Below, piece after piece: positions 5,890-12,561 of a stretch of 19,879 nt of DNA. Position 1 is the stretch's first letter. Every line of letters begins with the position of its first letter. The notes beneath the pieces were generated by a model, which searched no databases, was not told where the DNA came from, and worked only from the letters and a program-made list of their open reading frames with translations. Origin of the DNA: Mycoplasmatota bacterium (GTDB lineage: Bacteria > Bacillota_I > Bacilli_A > RF39 > UBA660). The stretch is taken from positions 1 to 19,879 of the forward strand of contig JAAZHK010000079.1 in the NCBI GenBank assembly GCA_012510745.1, in the 5' to 3' direction. A program made the position numbers and the translations under genes.

Positions 5890-7314
5890 ATGAATGAAAC
5901 TGAAATAATAGGAGTTGTAGTAGACGCTGGTCATGGCGGCAATGATCCAGGGGCAGTTGCTAGTGGTTTAAAAGAAAAGGATTTTAATTTAAAGGCATCT
6001 TTATATATGTATGAGCGTTTTAAGGAATTAGGAATTCCTGTAGTTATAACTAAAACAACTGATGAAACACTAACAAGAGAAGAAAGAATTAATCGTGTAA
6101 TGTCGGCTTTTGGACGTAATCCTAATGTCATACTAATTTCCAATCACTTAAATGCTAGTGGTGGGGAAGGCGCTGAAGTTGTTTATGCTTTACGAAATAG
6201 TAGTGCCTTATCAGCTATGGTTTTAGATGAAATAGCTAAAAAAGGTCAAGTAATTAGAAATTATTATCAAAGAAGACTCCCAAGTAATCCTTCACAAGAT
6301 TATCATTATATAATTAGGGATACTGAACCTTTGCAATCGATCATTGTAGAATATGGTTTTATAGATAATCAAAATGATGTGGGTCGTTTAAGAAATAAAG
6401 GATTAGATTATGTTGAGGGAGTAGTAAAAGCTATCGCAAACTATAAACAAGTACCTTATATTCCGCCAATAGGTTTTGAAGATAATACTTATACTGTTCA
6501 ATCAGGAGATAGTTTATGGAAAATAGCTAATGAATTTGGAATTACAGTTGAAGACTTAAAAACTGCTAATGGATTAACAACAAATACTATTAGTGTTAAT
6601 CAGCAATTATTAATACCAACAACTATTCCAGAACCATCTTTGCCAGGGGATTATATTGTTTATACTGTTCAACCGGGCGATAGCCTATGGAAGATATCAA
6701 CACAATATAAAATTCCTATTGATGAAATTGTTAAGCTTAATCAATTAGACACTACTACTTTAACTATTAATCAACAACTATTAATACCCTCACTACCAGC
6801 TAAGGAGGTCATAGAATCAACTTATATAGTTCAGCCAGGAGATAGTTTATGGAAAATAGCTAATGAATTTAATGTTACAGTAGATCAATTAAAAACTGCT
6901 AATAGTCTATCTACAAATCTTCTATCAGTAGGTCAAAAATTAATTATACCTAATATAGGTAAGCCTTCTATTCCAAAAGAAGATGAAATAGAAGAAGAGA
7001 TAATTGAAGAAGAAATTCCTCAAAACATTATTTATATAGTAAAATCAGGAGATAGTCTATATAGTATAGCTAAAAGATATGGAATCTCTGTAGATGAATT
7101 AAAATCTATGAATAATTTAGATTCGAGTTTATTATTAATAGGGCAACAATTAACAATTCCTTCCTTAGAAAATTATATAACTTATTATGTCAAATCGGGA
7201 GATACACTATATTCACTTGCTAATAAATTTGAATCTAACGTAGATAAAATAAAAAAGTTAAATAATTTAACAACAAATAATTTGTCAATAGGGCAAGTGC
7301 TTTTAATTCCATAA
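5890..7314 (+). CDS. Leaderless N-acetylmuramoyl-L-alanine amidase with five LysM repeats (CwlC-like catalytic domain)
   Basis: Residues 1-185 form an Amidase_3 zinc domain: H15 in VVDAGHGGNDPG, E29 in LKEKD, H86 in ISNHLNAS and E154 in IIVEYGFID. Five LysM peptidoglycan-binding repeats follow at about 202-244, 258-301, 313-355, 382-425 and 432-474. Each opens with a Y-x-V-x-(S/P)GD(S/T)L pattern. An acidic linker (about 365-378, mostly Glu and Ile) lies between repeats three and four. There is no signal peptide. Lack of export is typical of CwlC, the mother-cell lysis amidase of Bacillus, which carries a different wall-binding domain. AAAGGAG (5876-5882) precedes the ATG. The gene converges on cwlJ. 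The enzyme class is firm. The role in mother-cell lysis is inferred from the missing signal and the neighbouring spore-type gene. Confidence 0.92.
   Translation: MNETEIIGVVVDAGHGGNDPGAVASGLKEKDFNLKASLYMYERFKELGIPVVITKTTDETLTREERINRVMSAFGRNPNVILISNHLNASGGEGAEVVYALRNSSALSAMVLDEIAKKGQVIRNYYQRRLPSNPSQDYHYIIRDTEPLQSIIVEYGFIDNQNDVGRLRNKGLDYVEGVVKAIANYKQVPYIPPIGFEDNTYTVQSGDSLWKIANEFGITVEDLKTANGLTTNTISVNQQLLIPTTIPEPSLPGDYIVYTVQPGDSLWKISTQYKIPIDEIVKLNQLDTTTLTINQQLLIPSLPAKEVIESTYIVQPGDSLWKIANEFNVTVDQLKTANSLSTNLLSVGQKLIIPNIGKPSIPKEDEIEEEIIEEEIPQNIIYIVKSGDSLYSIAKRYGISVDELKSMNNLDSSLLLIGQQLTIPSLENYITYYVKSGDTLYSLANKFESNVDKIKKLNNLTTNNLSIGQVLLIP
6503..6537 (+). repeat. 35-base direct repeat, copy 1 (LysM repeat 1)
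   Basis: These 35 bases are identical to 6836-6870 and code for the GDSLWKIANEF part of LysM repeat 1. Exact identity at the DNA level suggests a recent duplication or gene conversion inside the gene. Confidence 0.9.
6836..6870 (+). repeat. 35-base direct repeat, copy 2 (LysM repeat 3)
   Basis: This is the second exact copy of the 35-base segment at 6503-6537, lying in LysM repeat 3 and 333 bases downstream of the first. LysM repeat 2 lies between them and is more diverged. Confidence 0.9.
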
Positions 7315-7333
7315 AAAAGAACTTGCTCTTTTT
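7291..7333 (+). terminator. Terminator between the LysM amidase and cwlJ
   Basis: GGGCAAGT (7291-7298) pairs with ACTTGCTC (7321-7328), with one G-U pair, followed by TTTTT at 7329-7333. Inside it, CTTTT and AAAAG can continue the stem. The structure starts within the last codons of the amidase and ends on the stop codon of cwlJ. A-runs on the other side mean it could also end transcription from cwlJ. Confidence 0.7.
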
Positions 7334-7760
7334 AATATAATTCTTCACAAGCACCAGCTATGGGACGATAAAAACAATGATTTTTATAACGCCCAACCAA
7401 CTCTTGTTCATACCAAAAGTTAACACATGCTGTACCTTCAGTAGGAGCATAAAACCACAAAGCATGAGTAGCGGGATAAAAATATTGTCCATTTAAAACT
7501 TTTTCAGCTAAGGATTTTTCGTAAGTTGTGGCACTATTTAAAAAAAGAGGACTGGTTGTACCAACAAATCCCCCGGGACTTTGAAAAATAGCTTCAGTAA
7601 CTGTGTTGATATCTTTAAAAGTTAAGCAATTAGCAAGAATGCGATTTACAACAACATTACCAACCATGAGCATTCCTAACGCGCCTTCTCCTATGGCTTC
7701 TGCGCGCATAAGACGTGCTAATAAATCAAGTTCTTTAGGAGTGTATGTTATTAAACTCAC
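7332..7760 (-). CDS. cwlJ: Spore cortex-lytic cell wall hydrolase CwlJ
   Basis: CwlJ is a Hydrolase_2 family enzyme that degrades spore cortex during germination, in Bacillus together with GerQ. The protein matches CwlJ along its whole length: LDLLARLMRAEAIGEG with probable catalytic Glu in RAEA, GMLMVGNVVVNRILANC, the LWFYAP segment, and a C-terminus reading GRYKNHCFYRPIAG plus C-E-x-x-Y. There is no signal peptide, as in CwlJ. A longer start exists at 7769, but the GGTGAT ribosome binding site (complement of 7765-7770) sits inside that extension. It points to the GTG at 7758-7760, four bases downstream. The resulting 142 residues equal the Bacillus CwlJ length and align from residue 1. It converges on the LysM amidase and is divergent from tRNA-Trp. 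Confidence 0.92.
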   Translation of the reverse strand: MSLITYTPKELDLLARLMRAEAIGEGALGMLMVGNVVVNRILANCLTFKDINTVTEAIFQSPGGFVGTTSPLFLNSATTYEKSLAEKVLNGQYFYPATHALWFYAPTEGTACVNFWYEQELVGRYKNHCFYRPIAGACEELY

Positions 7761-7793
7761 TTGAATCACCTATTGTAGTATATTAGAACTTTC

Positions 7794-7822
7794 TTGAAAT
7801 ATGTTGAAAAAAAATTTATAAT
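7794..7822 (+). promoter_or_regulatory. Promoter for tRNA-Trp
   Basis: TTGAAA (7794-7799) and a perfect TATAAT (7817-7822) are 17 bases apart. Transcription should start near 7829, about 17 bases before the mature tRNA. A second TTGAAA at 7804-7809 is also 17 bases from the weaker TAAATT at 7827-7832. Confidence 0.75.
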
Positions 7823-7845
7823 ATGTTAAATTAGTTATATGGAAT

Positions 7846-7919
7846 AGGGGCATAATTTAATGGTAGAATGACAGTCTCCAAAACTGTTTGTGCGAGTTCA
7901 ACTCTTGCTGCCCCTGCCA
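7846..7919 (+). tRNA. trnW: tRNA-Trp (anticodon CCA), with encoded 3' CCA
   Basis: The full cloverleaf can be drawn. The acceptor stem is AGGGGCA (7846-7852) with TGCCCCT (7909-7915). The D arm is 7855-7869 with a weak A/T-rich stem. The anticodon stem is ACAGT/ACTGT (7871-7875 and 7883-7887) around the loop CTCCAAA, giving anticodon CCA at 7878-7880. The T arm is GCGAG/CTTGC around TTCAACT. The discriminator base is G7916, and CCA is encoded at 7917-7919. A CCA anticodon reads UGG only, which agrees with the use of TGA as stop in this window. Confidence 0.97.
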
Positions 7920-7930
7920 GAATAAAATGA

Positions 7931-8005
7931 AATAGCTTCCAAAAGTTGGAATGTGGGTTGTATAATAAAGATACAACAACACTTACTGAAGGAAGCTGTT
8001 TTTTG
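7931..8005 (+). terminator. Branched terminator-like structure downstream of tRNA-Trp
   Basis: AATAGCTTCC (7931-7940) pairs with GGAAGCTGTT (7991-8000), with one G-U pair, and T6 overlaps the 3' side (7999-8004). This is the layout of an intrinsic terminator with a 50-base loop. Inside the loop, GTTGTAT (7957-7963) and ATACAAC (7971-7977) form a perfect seven-pair hairpin. A competing hairpin TTCCAA-AAG-TTGGAA (7937-7951) uses the same TTCC as the outer stem, so the two folds exclude each other. This resembles an attenuator. It may simply be the tRNA terminator. Confidence 0.55.
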
Positions 8006-8029
8006 TTTGCACTGAAAAAGGAAGAAAAA

Positions 8030-8323
8030 ATGGAATGTTTTAGCAAAACAATTACAAGAAATAAAAGTTTGGAGAATAGAATAAAATTAATATGTAGTTA
8101 TAATTATTCTAAGTGTGAAGTAAGAGAAGGAAAGATTATAAATGTTAAAAAACAAATATATCTTTTTTAGAACCACATAGTTACTATAAATAATAAACAT
8201 TTAGTAATAATCTATTACGATATAGATCATTTATTCTTATATAATAGAACAATGCCGATTGATTATAAAAAATTAAAAGTTTGGCTACTTAAATTTTCTA
8301 AAAAAGACTGTTTACTGAAATAA
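8030..8323 (+). pseudogene. Unknown reading frame interrupted by one in-frame TAG
   Basis: ATG at 8030 follows AAAGGAAG with six bases between. The frame codes for 46 residues, meets TAG at 8168-8170, and then stays open for 50 more sense codons to TAA at 8321-8323. The downstream half (opening NHIVTINNKHLVIIYYDID) has normal-looking composition, so the 96-residue frame looks like one gene with a nonsense change. Two Cys occur in the first half (ICSYNYSKC) and one near the end. An upstream TTG at 7946 would extend the frame, but it lies inside the structure after tRNA-Trp and has no binding site. I do not recognise the family. It could be a decayed gene, two small genes, or a sequencing error in the T-run before the TAG. 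Confidence 0.5.
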
Positions 8324-8384
8324 AATGTAAAATACATATAAAATTATTAATATCATTTGATTCATACTAAAATAAAATAGTTTA

Positions 8385-8416
8385 ATTACTTTAGTTATTT
8401 ATAGGTCTAAAGTAAT
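8385..8416. repeat. Perfect 10-base inverted repeat upstream of the LemA-type reading frame
   Basis: ATTACTTTAG (8385-8394) and CTAAAGTAAT (8407-8416) are exact inverted copies around a 12-base loop. No T-run follows directly, although TTTTTTT lies at 8431-8437. It sits in the 152 bases between the interrupted unknown frame and the next start at 8476. It could be a weak terminator or an operator. A possible -10 (TACAAT at 8449-8454) lies downstream. Confidence 0.5.
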
Positions 8417-8475
8417 ATAAAATTATATCATTTTTTTAAAAAATAATGTACAATTATTAAAGAAGGAGAATAAAG

Positions 8476-8763
8476 ATGGTAAAATCAAAAAAGCTATTAA
8501 ATATTGTAATAAATATTATAATTATAATGATGTTTTTAGGGATTATTATTACAGGATTTTTGTTAATAGATAAAGGAATACAAGATTTAAATTCTTTAAA
8601 AGATAATAATAGTGGCTTAAACGATAAAGTAGTAGAACCTAGCAAAGAACTGGAAGATTTAGAAAAAGAGTTGGCAAAATCAAAAGAAAATATTAATTTT
8701 AAGAAAGAAGAATTAGAGGCTTCATTAACTGATAAAATAATTGAGTGTGATAAATATAACTAA
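8476..8763 (+). CDS. N-terminal fragment of an interrupted LemA-domain protein: membrane helix plus coiled coil
   Basis: These 95 codons start at an ATG behind GAAGGAG (8461-8467). A hydrophobic helix spans about residues 10-32 (IVINIIIIMMFLGIIITGFL). A charged coiled-coil-like stretch follows (LEDLEKELAKSKENINFKKEELEA region). TAA at 8761-8763 ends it. The same frame stays open without a further stop through the LemA-domain part to 9591. The most economical reading is one original 370-residue protein with a nonsense codon at position 96. The fragment alone has no recognised function. Confidence 0.6.
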   Translation: MVKSKKLLNIVINIIIIMMFLGIIITGFLLIDKGIQDLNSLKDNNSGLNDKVVEPSKELEDLEKELAKSKENINFKKEELEASLTDKIIECDKYN

Positions 8764-8877
8764 GAAAACACCACCGCATTCTTTAAAAATCCAAATGGAG
8801 ATGTTTATTATGAAACGAAGCGAAAAAATGATAAATGTTTTAAAGAACGATTAAATATAGAAACTAATATTAGAACT

Positions 8878-9591
8878 TTGGATATGGAAAATTCCTTTTT
8901 TGCTAAAGATGAAAATATTAAGAATTTATTAATAATAAAAGAAAGTATAGAAAAAAGGATTGAAGATATTAAAAACCCCTCTCCATCTTTTCCTGTTTTT
9001 GCTACTAAAGAATTTGATTGGGGTAAATTCTTTAGTGTTGTTAAAATAATCATTGGTAGTTTAATTATTTTAATTCCGCTTATTAATATTGTTGTAATCT
9101 ATAACCGAATTGTAAAAAGCATTACTAAAGTAAATAATAGTTTTGCTAATATTGACGTTTATTTAAAGAAGAGGTGGGATTTAATTCCTAATATATTAGA
9201 AAGTGTAAAAGGATATTCAGCTTATGAATCTAAAATTTTAACTAATATAACTAAATTAAGAAAAAATAATAATTATAGTGAAATGAATATTAATGATAAA
9301 ATTTCATTAAATAATGAACTGGGCAAAAGTGTTACTAAGATATTGTTTTTACAAGAAAATTATCCTGAATTAAAAGCAAACAGTAATTATCTTGATTTAT
9401 CAAAACAGTTATCTTCAATAGAAAATGAGATTGCTTCTTCAAGAATCAAATATAATGATGCAGTAATGAATTATAATAATATAATAAATATTTTCCCAAA
9501 TAATTTATTAGTTCGTTTTTTGAAAAACAAAGAAATGAATATGTTTGCTATATCATCAGAAGAAAAAGAAAACATTAAAATTAAATTATAG
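8878..9591 (+). CDS. LemA-domain membrane protein (downstream part of an interrupted reading frame)
   Basis: The C-terminal 160 residues are a clear LemA domain. They show YNRIVKSITKVNNSFANIDV, then YLKKRWDLIPNILESVKGY, ENYPELKANSNYLDLSKQL and NYNNIINIFPNNL. A hydrophobic helix (about residues 54-75) lies directly before the domain, as in normal LemA proteins. LemA proteins are membrane-anchored helical bundles whose exact function is poorly defined. The possible starts (TTG 8878, ATG 8884) have no ribosome binding site, and the frame is continuous with the fragment at 8476-8763 apart from one TAA. Independent translation is therefore doubtful, and the gene may be a pseudogene or depend on readthrough. 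Domain identity is certain, expression uncertain. Confidence 0.75.
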   Translation: MDMENSFFAKDENIKNLLIIKESIEKRIEDIKNPSPSFPVFATKEFDWGKFFSVVKIIIGSLIILIPLINIVVIYNRIVKSITKVNNSFANIDVYLKKRWDLIPNILESVKGYSAYESKILTNITKLRKNNNYSEMNINDKISLNNELGKSVTKILFLQENYPELKANSNYLDLSKQLSSIENEIASSRIKYNDAVMNYNNIINIFPNNLLVRFLKNKEMNMFAISSEEKENIKIKL

Positions 9592-9645
9592 AAAAACAAT
9601 ATTATTGGGTAAAAATAATAATAAATAAAATTAGATTTAAACACA

Positions 9646-9671
9646 TAAAAGTAATAGAAATATTGCTTTTA
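9646..9671 (+). repeat. Hairpin with GAAA loop ahead of rubrerythrin
   Basis: TAAAAGTAATA (9646-9656) pairs with TATTGCTTTTA (9661-9671), with one G-U pair, around a GAAA tetraloop. It may end transcription from the left, although the T-run lies inside the stem. It overlaps the expected -35 region of the rubrerythrin promoter. Confidence 0.5.
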
Positions 9672-9674
9672 TTG

Positions 9675-9683
9675 TGATATAAT
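9675..9683 (+). promoter_or_regulatory. Extended -10 promoter for rubrerythrin
   Basis: TGATATAAT (9675-9683) is an exact extended -10 motif. A weak -35, TAGAAA at 9655-9660, lies 17 bases upstream. The following AT-rich stretch (about 9677-9693) partly resembles a PerR box. The match is imperfect and AT-rich sequence gives such matches by chance. AGGAGG lies just before the ATG at 9712. Confidence 0.6.
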
Positions 9684-9711
9684 TAATTTATATACAGAAA
9701 TAGGAGGAGTT

Positions 9712-10251
9712 ATGGAACTAAGAGGAAGTAAAACAGAAAAGAATTTATTCACAGCTTTTTCTGGAGAAAGCGAAGCTAGAAACAAATATAATTATTATGC
9801 TTCTAAAGCACGTAAAGATGGTTATGAACAAATAGCTAGTATTTTTGAAGAGACAGCAAACAATGAAAAGGAACATGCTAAATTATGGTTTAAAATATTA
9901 CATGGTGGCTCAGTTCCTGATACAATGACTAATTTAAAAGATGCAGCTGATGGTGAACGTTATGAATGGGCCGACATGTATAAAGGGTTTGCTGAAATTG
10001 CAAAAGAAGAAGGATTTGATGAAATTGCAACTTTATTTAATGGAGTTGCTGAAATAGAAAAAACTCATGAAGAAAGATATGGAAAATTAATTACTAATAT
10101 TGAAAATAATGAAGTTTTTCATAAAGACAATGAAGTAGTATGGATTTGTCGTAATTGTGGTCATATTTATACTGGCAAAGATGCTTTAGAAGTATGTCCG
10201 GTTTGTGATCATCCAGAAAGCTTTATGGAATTAAGAGCAACTAATTATTAA
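9712..10251 (+). CDS. rbr: Rubrerythrin (peroxide-reducing diiron protein)
   Basis: Rubrerythrin reduces hydrogen peroxide in the cytoplasm of anaerobes. Residues 1-135 form the ferritin-like four-helix bundle. Likely iron ligands are E19 in SGESEARNKY, E52 and H55 in NEKEHA, the E95/E99 region of FAEIAKEEGF, and E116 and H119 in EIEKTHEERY. The C-terminal rubredoxin-like iron site has C146, C149, C162 and C165 (two CxxC pairs in WICRNCG and VCPVCDHP). The 179-residue length is standard for the two-domain form. The gene is monocistronic, with its own extended -10 promoter and a strong terminator. It is the main indication that the organism is anaerobic. Confidence 0.97.
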   Translation: MELRGSKTEKNLFTAFSGESEARNKYNYYASKARKDGYEQIASIFEETANNEKEHAKLWFKILHGGSVPDTMTNLKDAADGERYEWADMYKGFAEIAKEEGFDEIATLFNGVAEIEKTHEERYGKLITNIENNEVFHKDNEVVWICRNCGHIYTGKDALEVCPVCDHPESFMELRATNY

Positions 10252-10257
10252 TAATTT

Positions 10258-10277
10258 AAAGAGCGAAAGCTCTTTTT
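10258..10277 (+). terminator. Terminator of rubrerythrin
   Basis: AAAGAGC (10258-10264) pairs with GCTCTTT (10269-10275) around a GAAA tetraloop, followed by TT. This is a compact, convincing intrinsic terminator. Confidence 0.85.
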
Positions 10278-10349
10278 GTGTTAAATAATGTTAAGTTACT
10301 TTACTTATTAAAAATACAATAGTAAAATTATATTAGGTGGGTGGTTTTG

Positions 10350-12521
10350 TTGGCAGTATTAGAAGAAAATATTAAAATTTTCTTTAACGAAACAAATAAG
10401 AAATATAGTTTTAATAACTTAAAAAAAGCTTTGAAAATTGTAGGAGAAAAAGATAGCGATTTATTAAATGCAGCTATTAGAAAATTAGAATTACAGGGTT
10501 TTTTATATTGCGATGAAGATAACCGTTATTCTTTATTTCCTCAAAATGCTGATTTAGTTCAAGGGCGTATGTATATATCAAAAAAAGGAAATGGTTTTGT
10601 AGATACGATTGATGGATATAGAATATATATTCCTTCAGAGCATCTGAATAATTCCATCACAGATGATACAGTTATAATAACTAATACTACGTATGATGAC
10701 TTTAATCGAATTACAGGCACAGTTAAAAAAATCGTTGATCGAAAAGATATAAACATTGTATGTGAATATCGTAATGTTGGTGGCAAAAATATTTTAGTAC
10801 CTTGTGATGGAACTAAGCCATGTAATTTAGATATTAATAAGACAAAACTATTAAAACTTGTAGAAGGCGATCGTGTTTTGATAAATTTGTTTTATAATTC
10901 TGAAAAACACGATTATAAATCTGATTTTGTTAAAATCATTGGTCATCGAGATGATCCGGATATCGATATTAAAACAATCGCGTATTCACATAATATTGAA
11001 ATTGATTTTTCAGAAGCGGTGTTAAACGAATTAAAAGATATTCCTCATTATGTATTAGAAGAAGAAAAAATTGGGCGTGTTGATTTAAGAGATGAAAACA
11101 TTTTTACTATTGATGGTGAAGATACTAAAGATATTGATGATGCTATTTCTATTACTAAATTAACTAATGGTAATTATAAATTAGGGGTTCATATAGCTGA
11201 TGTATCGCATTATGTAAAAGAAGGGTCAGCTTTATATGAAGCAGCATATAGTCGTGGTACTAGTGTTTATTTAATTAATTCTGTTATTCCTATGTTGCCT
11301 CATCAATTATCTAATGGAATTTGTTCTTTAAACCCCGGTGAAGATCGTTTAACTTTAAGCTGTGAAATGGAAATAGATAACAGCGGTAAAATAGTAAATT
11401 ATGATATTTTTAATAGTATCATTAATTCTAAGAAAAAAATGACTTATAGTGAAGTCAATGAAATCTTATATAATAAAAATATTCCTGAAGGTTATGAACC
11501 TTATATTAATGATTTAAGAATGATGGACAAATTATCATCATTTCTTAGTAATTTAAAAAAACAAAGAGGCTTTATTAATTTTAATAGTTCAGAAATAAAG
11601 ATAAATGTAGATAATGACGGTAATCCAATTAATTTTGAATCAAGATTACACGATAAGGCTGAAATGTTAATTGAAAATTTTATGTTAGCAGCTAATGAAA
11701 GTGTTGCTAATTATGTTTATTGGATGGACTTGCCTTTTATATATCGTATTCATGAAAAACCAGATCCTATAAAAATATCAGAACTTATTGAGTTTATTTC
11801 TCAATTAGGATTTAAATTAAAAAAGAATGACACTTTAACTCCTAAATATATTCAAGGACTATTGGAACAATTATCTGACACTACACAATTTCCTATTTTA
11901 TCAGATATGATTTTACGAAGTATGAAAAAAGCTCGATATGAACCTGAATCAAAAGGTCACTTTGGATTAGCATTAGATTTTTATACTCATTTTACTTCGC
12001 CAATTAGAAGGCTGCCAGATTTAGCAGTTCATAATTTAGTAAAGAAATATCGTCATTTACAAATGAATAATAAAGAATTAAAATATTTAACTGATTCTTT
12101 AAAAGAGCTTTGTAATCATGCCTCATATAAAGAAAGGGAATCACAAGCAGCAGAAACAGAAGCTGAAATGTATAAGATGGCTGAATATATGTCTAATCAT
12201 ATTGGAGAATATTTTTTAGGAAATATTAGTAGAATTACTCAATATGGATTGATGGCTAGAACTAAAGAAGGCATAACTGGCAAAATTGATTTTGAAGATA
12301 TTATTGGTGATTTCTTTGTATATGATAGTAAAAATATTAGAATGGTTGGTAAAAAAACACATCAAACAATATGTATAGGAGATTTTGTTAGTCTAAAAGT
12401 TTTGACAGCTTCTAAAGAAGATTTAACTATTAATTTTGGAATAGAAAAAAAGATGGAAATGGAAAACCAATTAAAAAAAATTAGTAAAACGAAAATAATG
12501 AAAAAAAATAAAAACCATTAG
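10350..12521 (+). CDS. rnr: Ribonuclease R
   Basis: RNase R is a 3'-to-5' exoribonuclease that degrades structured RNA and takes part in rRNA and mRNA quality control. An N-terminal helix-turn-helix-like region (about 1-70) is followed by cold-shock domains (about 75-235). The RNB catalytic domain carries metal-binding aspartates in TIDGEDTKDIDDAISI (about 253-268). Further RNB signatures are HYVKEGSALYEAAYSRGTSV and HFTSPIRRLPDLAVHNLV. An S1 domain lies near 620-690, and the tail is very basic (KTKIMKKNKNH). Several in-frame starts exist. A GTG at 10341 touches the AGGTGG motif with no spacing. I prefer the TTG at 10350, giving 723 residues. The stop lies in the loop of the following terminator. 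Confidence 0.95.
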   Translation: MAVLEENIKIFFNETNKKYSFNNLKKALKIVGEKDSDLLNAAIRKLELQGFLYCDEDNRYSLFPQNADLVQGRMYISKKGNGFVDTIDGYRIYIPSEHLNNSITDDTVIITNTTYDDFNRITGTVKKIVDRKDINIVCEYRNVGGKNILVPCDGTKPCNLDINKTKLLKLVEGDRVLINLFYNSEKHDYKSDFVKIIGHRDDPDIDIKTIAYSHNIEIDFSEAVLNELKDIPHYVLEEEKIGRVDLRDENIFTIDGEDTKDIDDAISITKLTNGNYKLGVHIADVSHYVKEGSALYEAAYSRGTSVYLINSVIPMLPHQLSNGICSLNPGEDRLTLSCEMEIDNSGKIVNYDIFNSIINSKKKMTYSEVNEILYNKNIPEGYEPYINDLRMMDKLSSFLSNLKKQRGFINFNSSEIKINVDNDGNPINFESRLHDKAEMLIENFMLAANESVANYVYWMDLPFIYRIHEKPDPIKISELIEFISQLGFKLKKNDTLTPKYIQGLLEQLSDTTQFPILSDMILRSMKKARYEPESKGHFGLALDFYTHFTSPIRRLPDLAVHNLVKKYRHLQMNNKELKYLTDSLKELCNHASYKERESQAAETEAEMYKMAEYMSNHIGEYFLGNISRITQYGLMARTKEGITGKIDFEDIIGDFFVYDSKNIRMVGKKTHQTICIGDFVSLKVLTASKEDLTINFGIEKKMEMENQLKKISKTKIMKKNKNH

Positions 12522-12536
12522 AGTTTTTATTTTTTA
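12507..12536 (+). terminator. Terminator overlapping the end of rnr
   Basis: AATAAAAAC (12507-12515) pairs with GTTTTTATT (12523-12531) around a seven-base loop that contains the rnr stop codon. T5 follows. The stem is AT-rich, so readthrough into ppa is possible. Confidence 0.65.
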
Positions 12537-12561
12537 ATAAGATAATATTTTATTAAAATTA

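Noticed and set aside
6800..6810. Perfect AAGGAGGT inside the LysM amidase, as if a second protein starts there
   Set aside because: No ATG, GTG or TTG lies at a suitable distance downstream. It is part of the linker between LysM repeats 2 and 3.
7775..7804. Sigma-E-like promoter for cwlJ (minus strand, ACATATT, 15 bases, TATACTAC)
   Set aside because: Transcription would start near 7768, inside the ribosome binding site, and the -10 matches the consensus only partly.
7846..7919. Mycoplasma-type code with TGA read as tryptophan
   Set aside because: The tRNA-Trp anticodon is CCA, and TGA terminates truA and the Abi-family gene.
7946..8029. TTG start at 7946 extending the unknown frame upstream
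   Set aside because: It lies inside the structure after tRNA-Trp and has no binding site. ATG 8030 has a proper one.
8808..9053. Minus-strand frame over the LemA region
   Set aside because: The plus strand carries a clear LemA domain, and the antisense product is only an AT-rich shadow.
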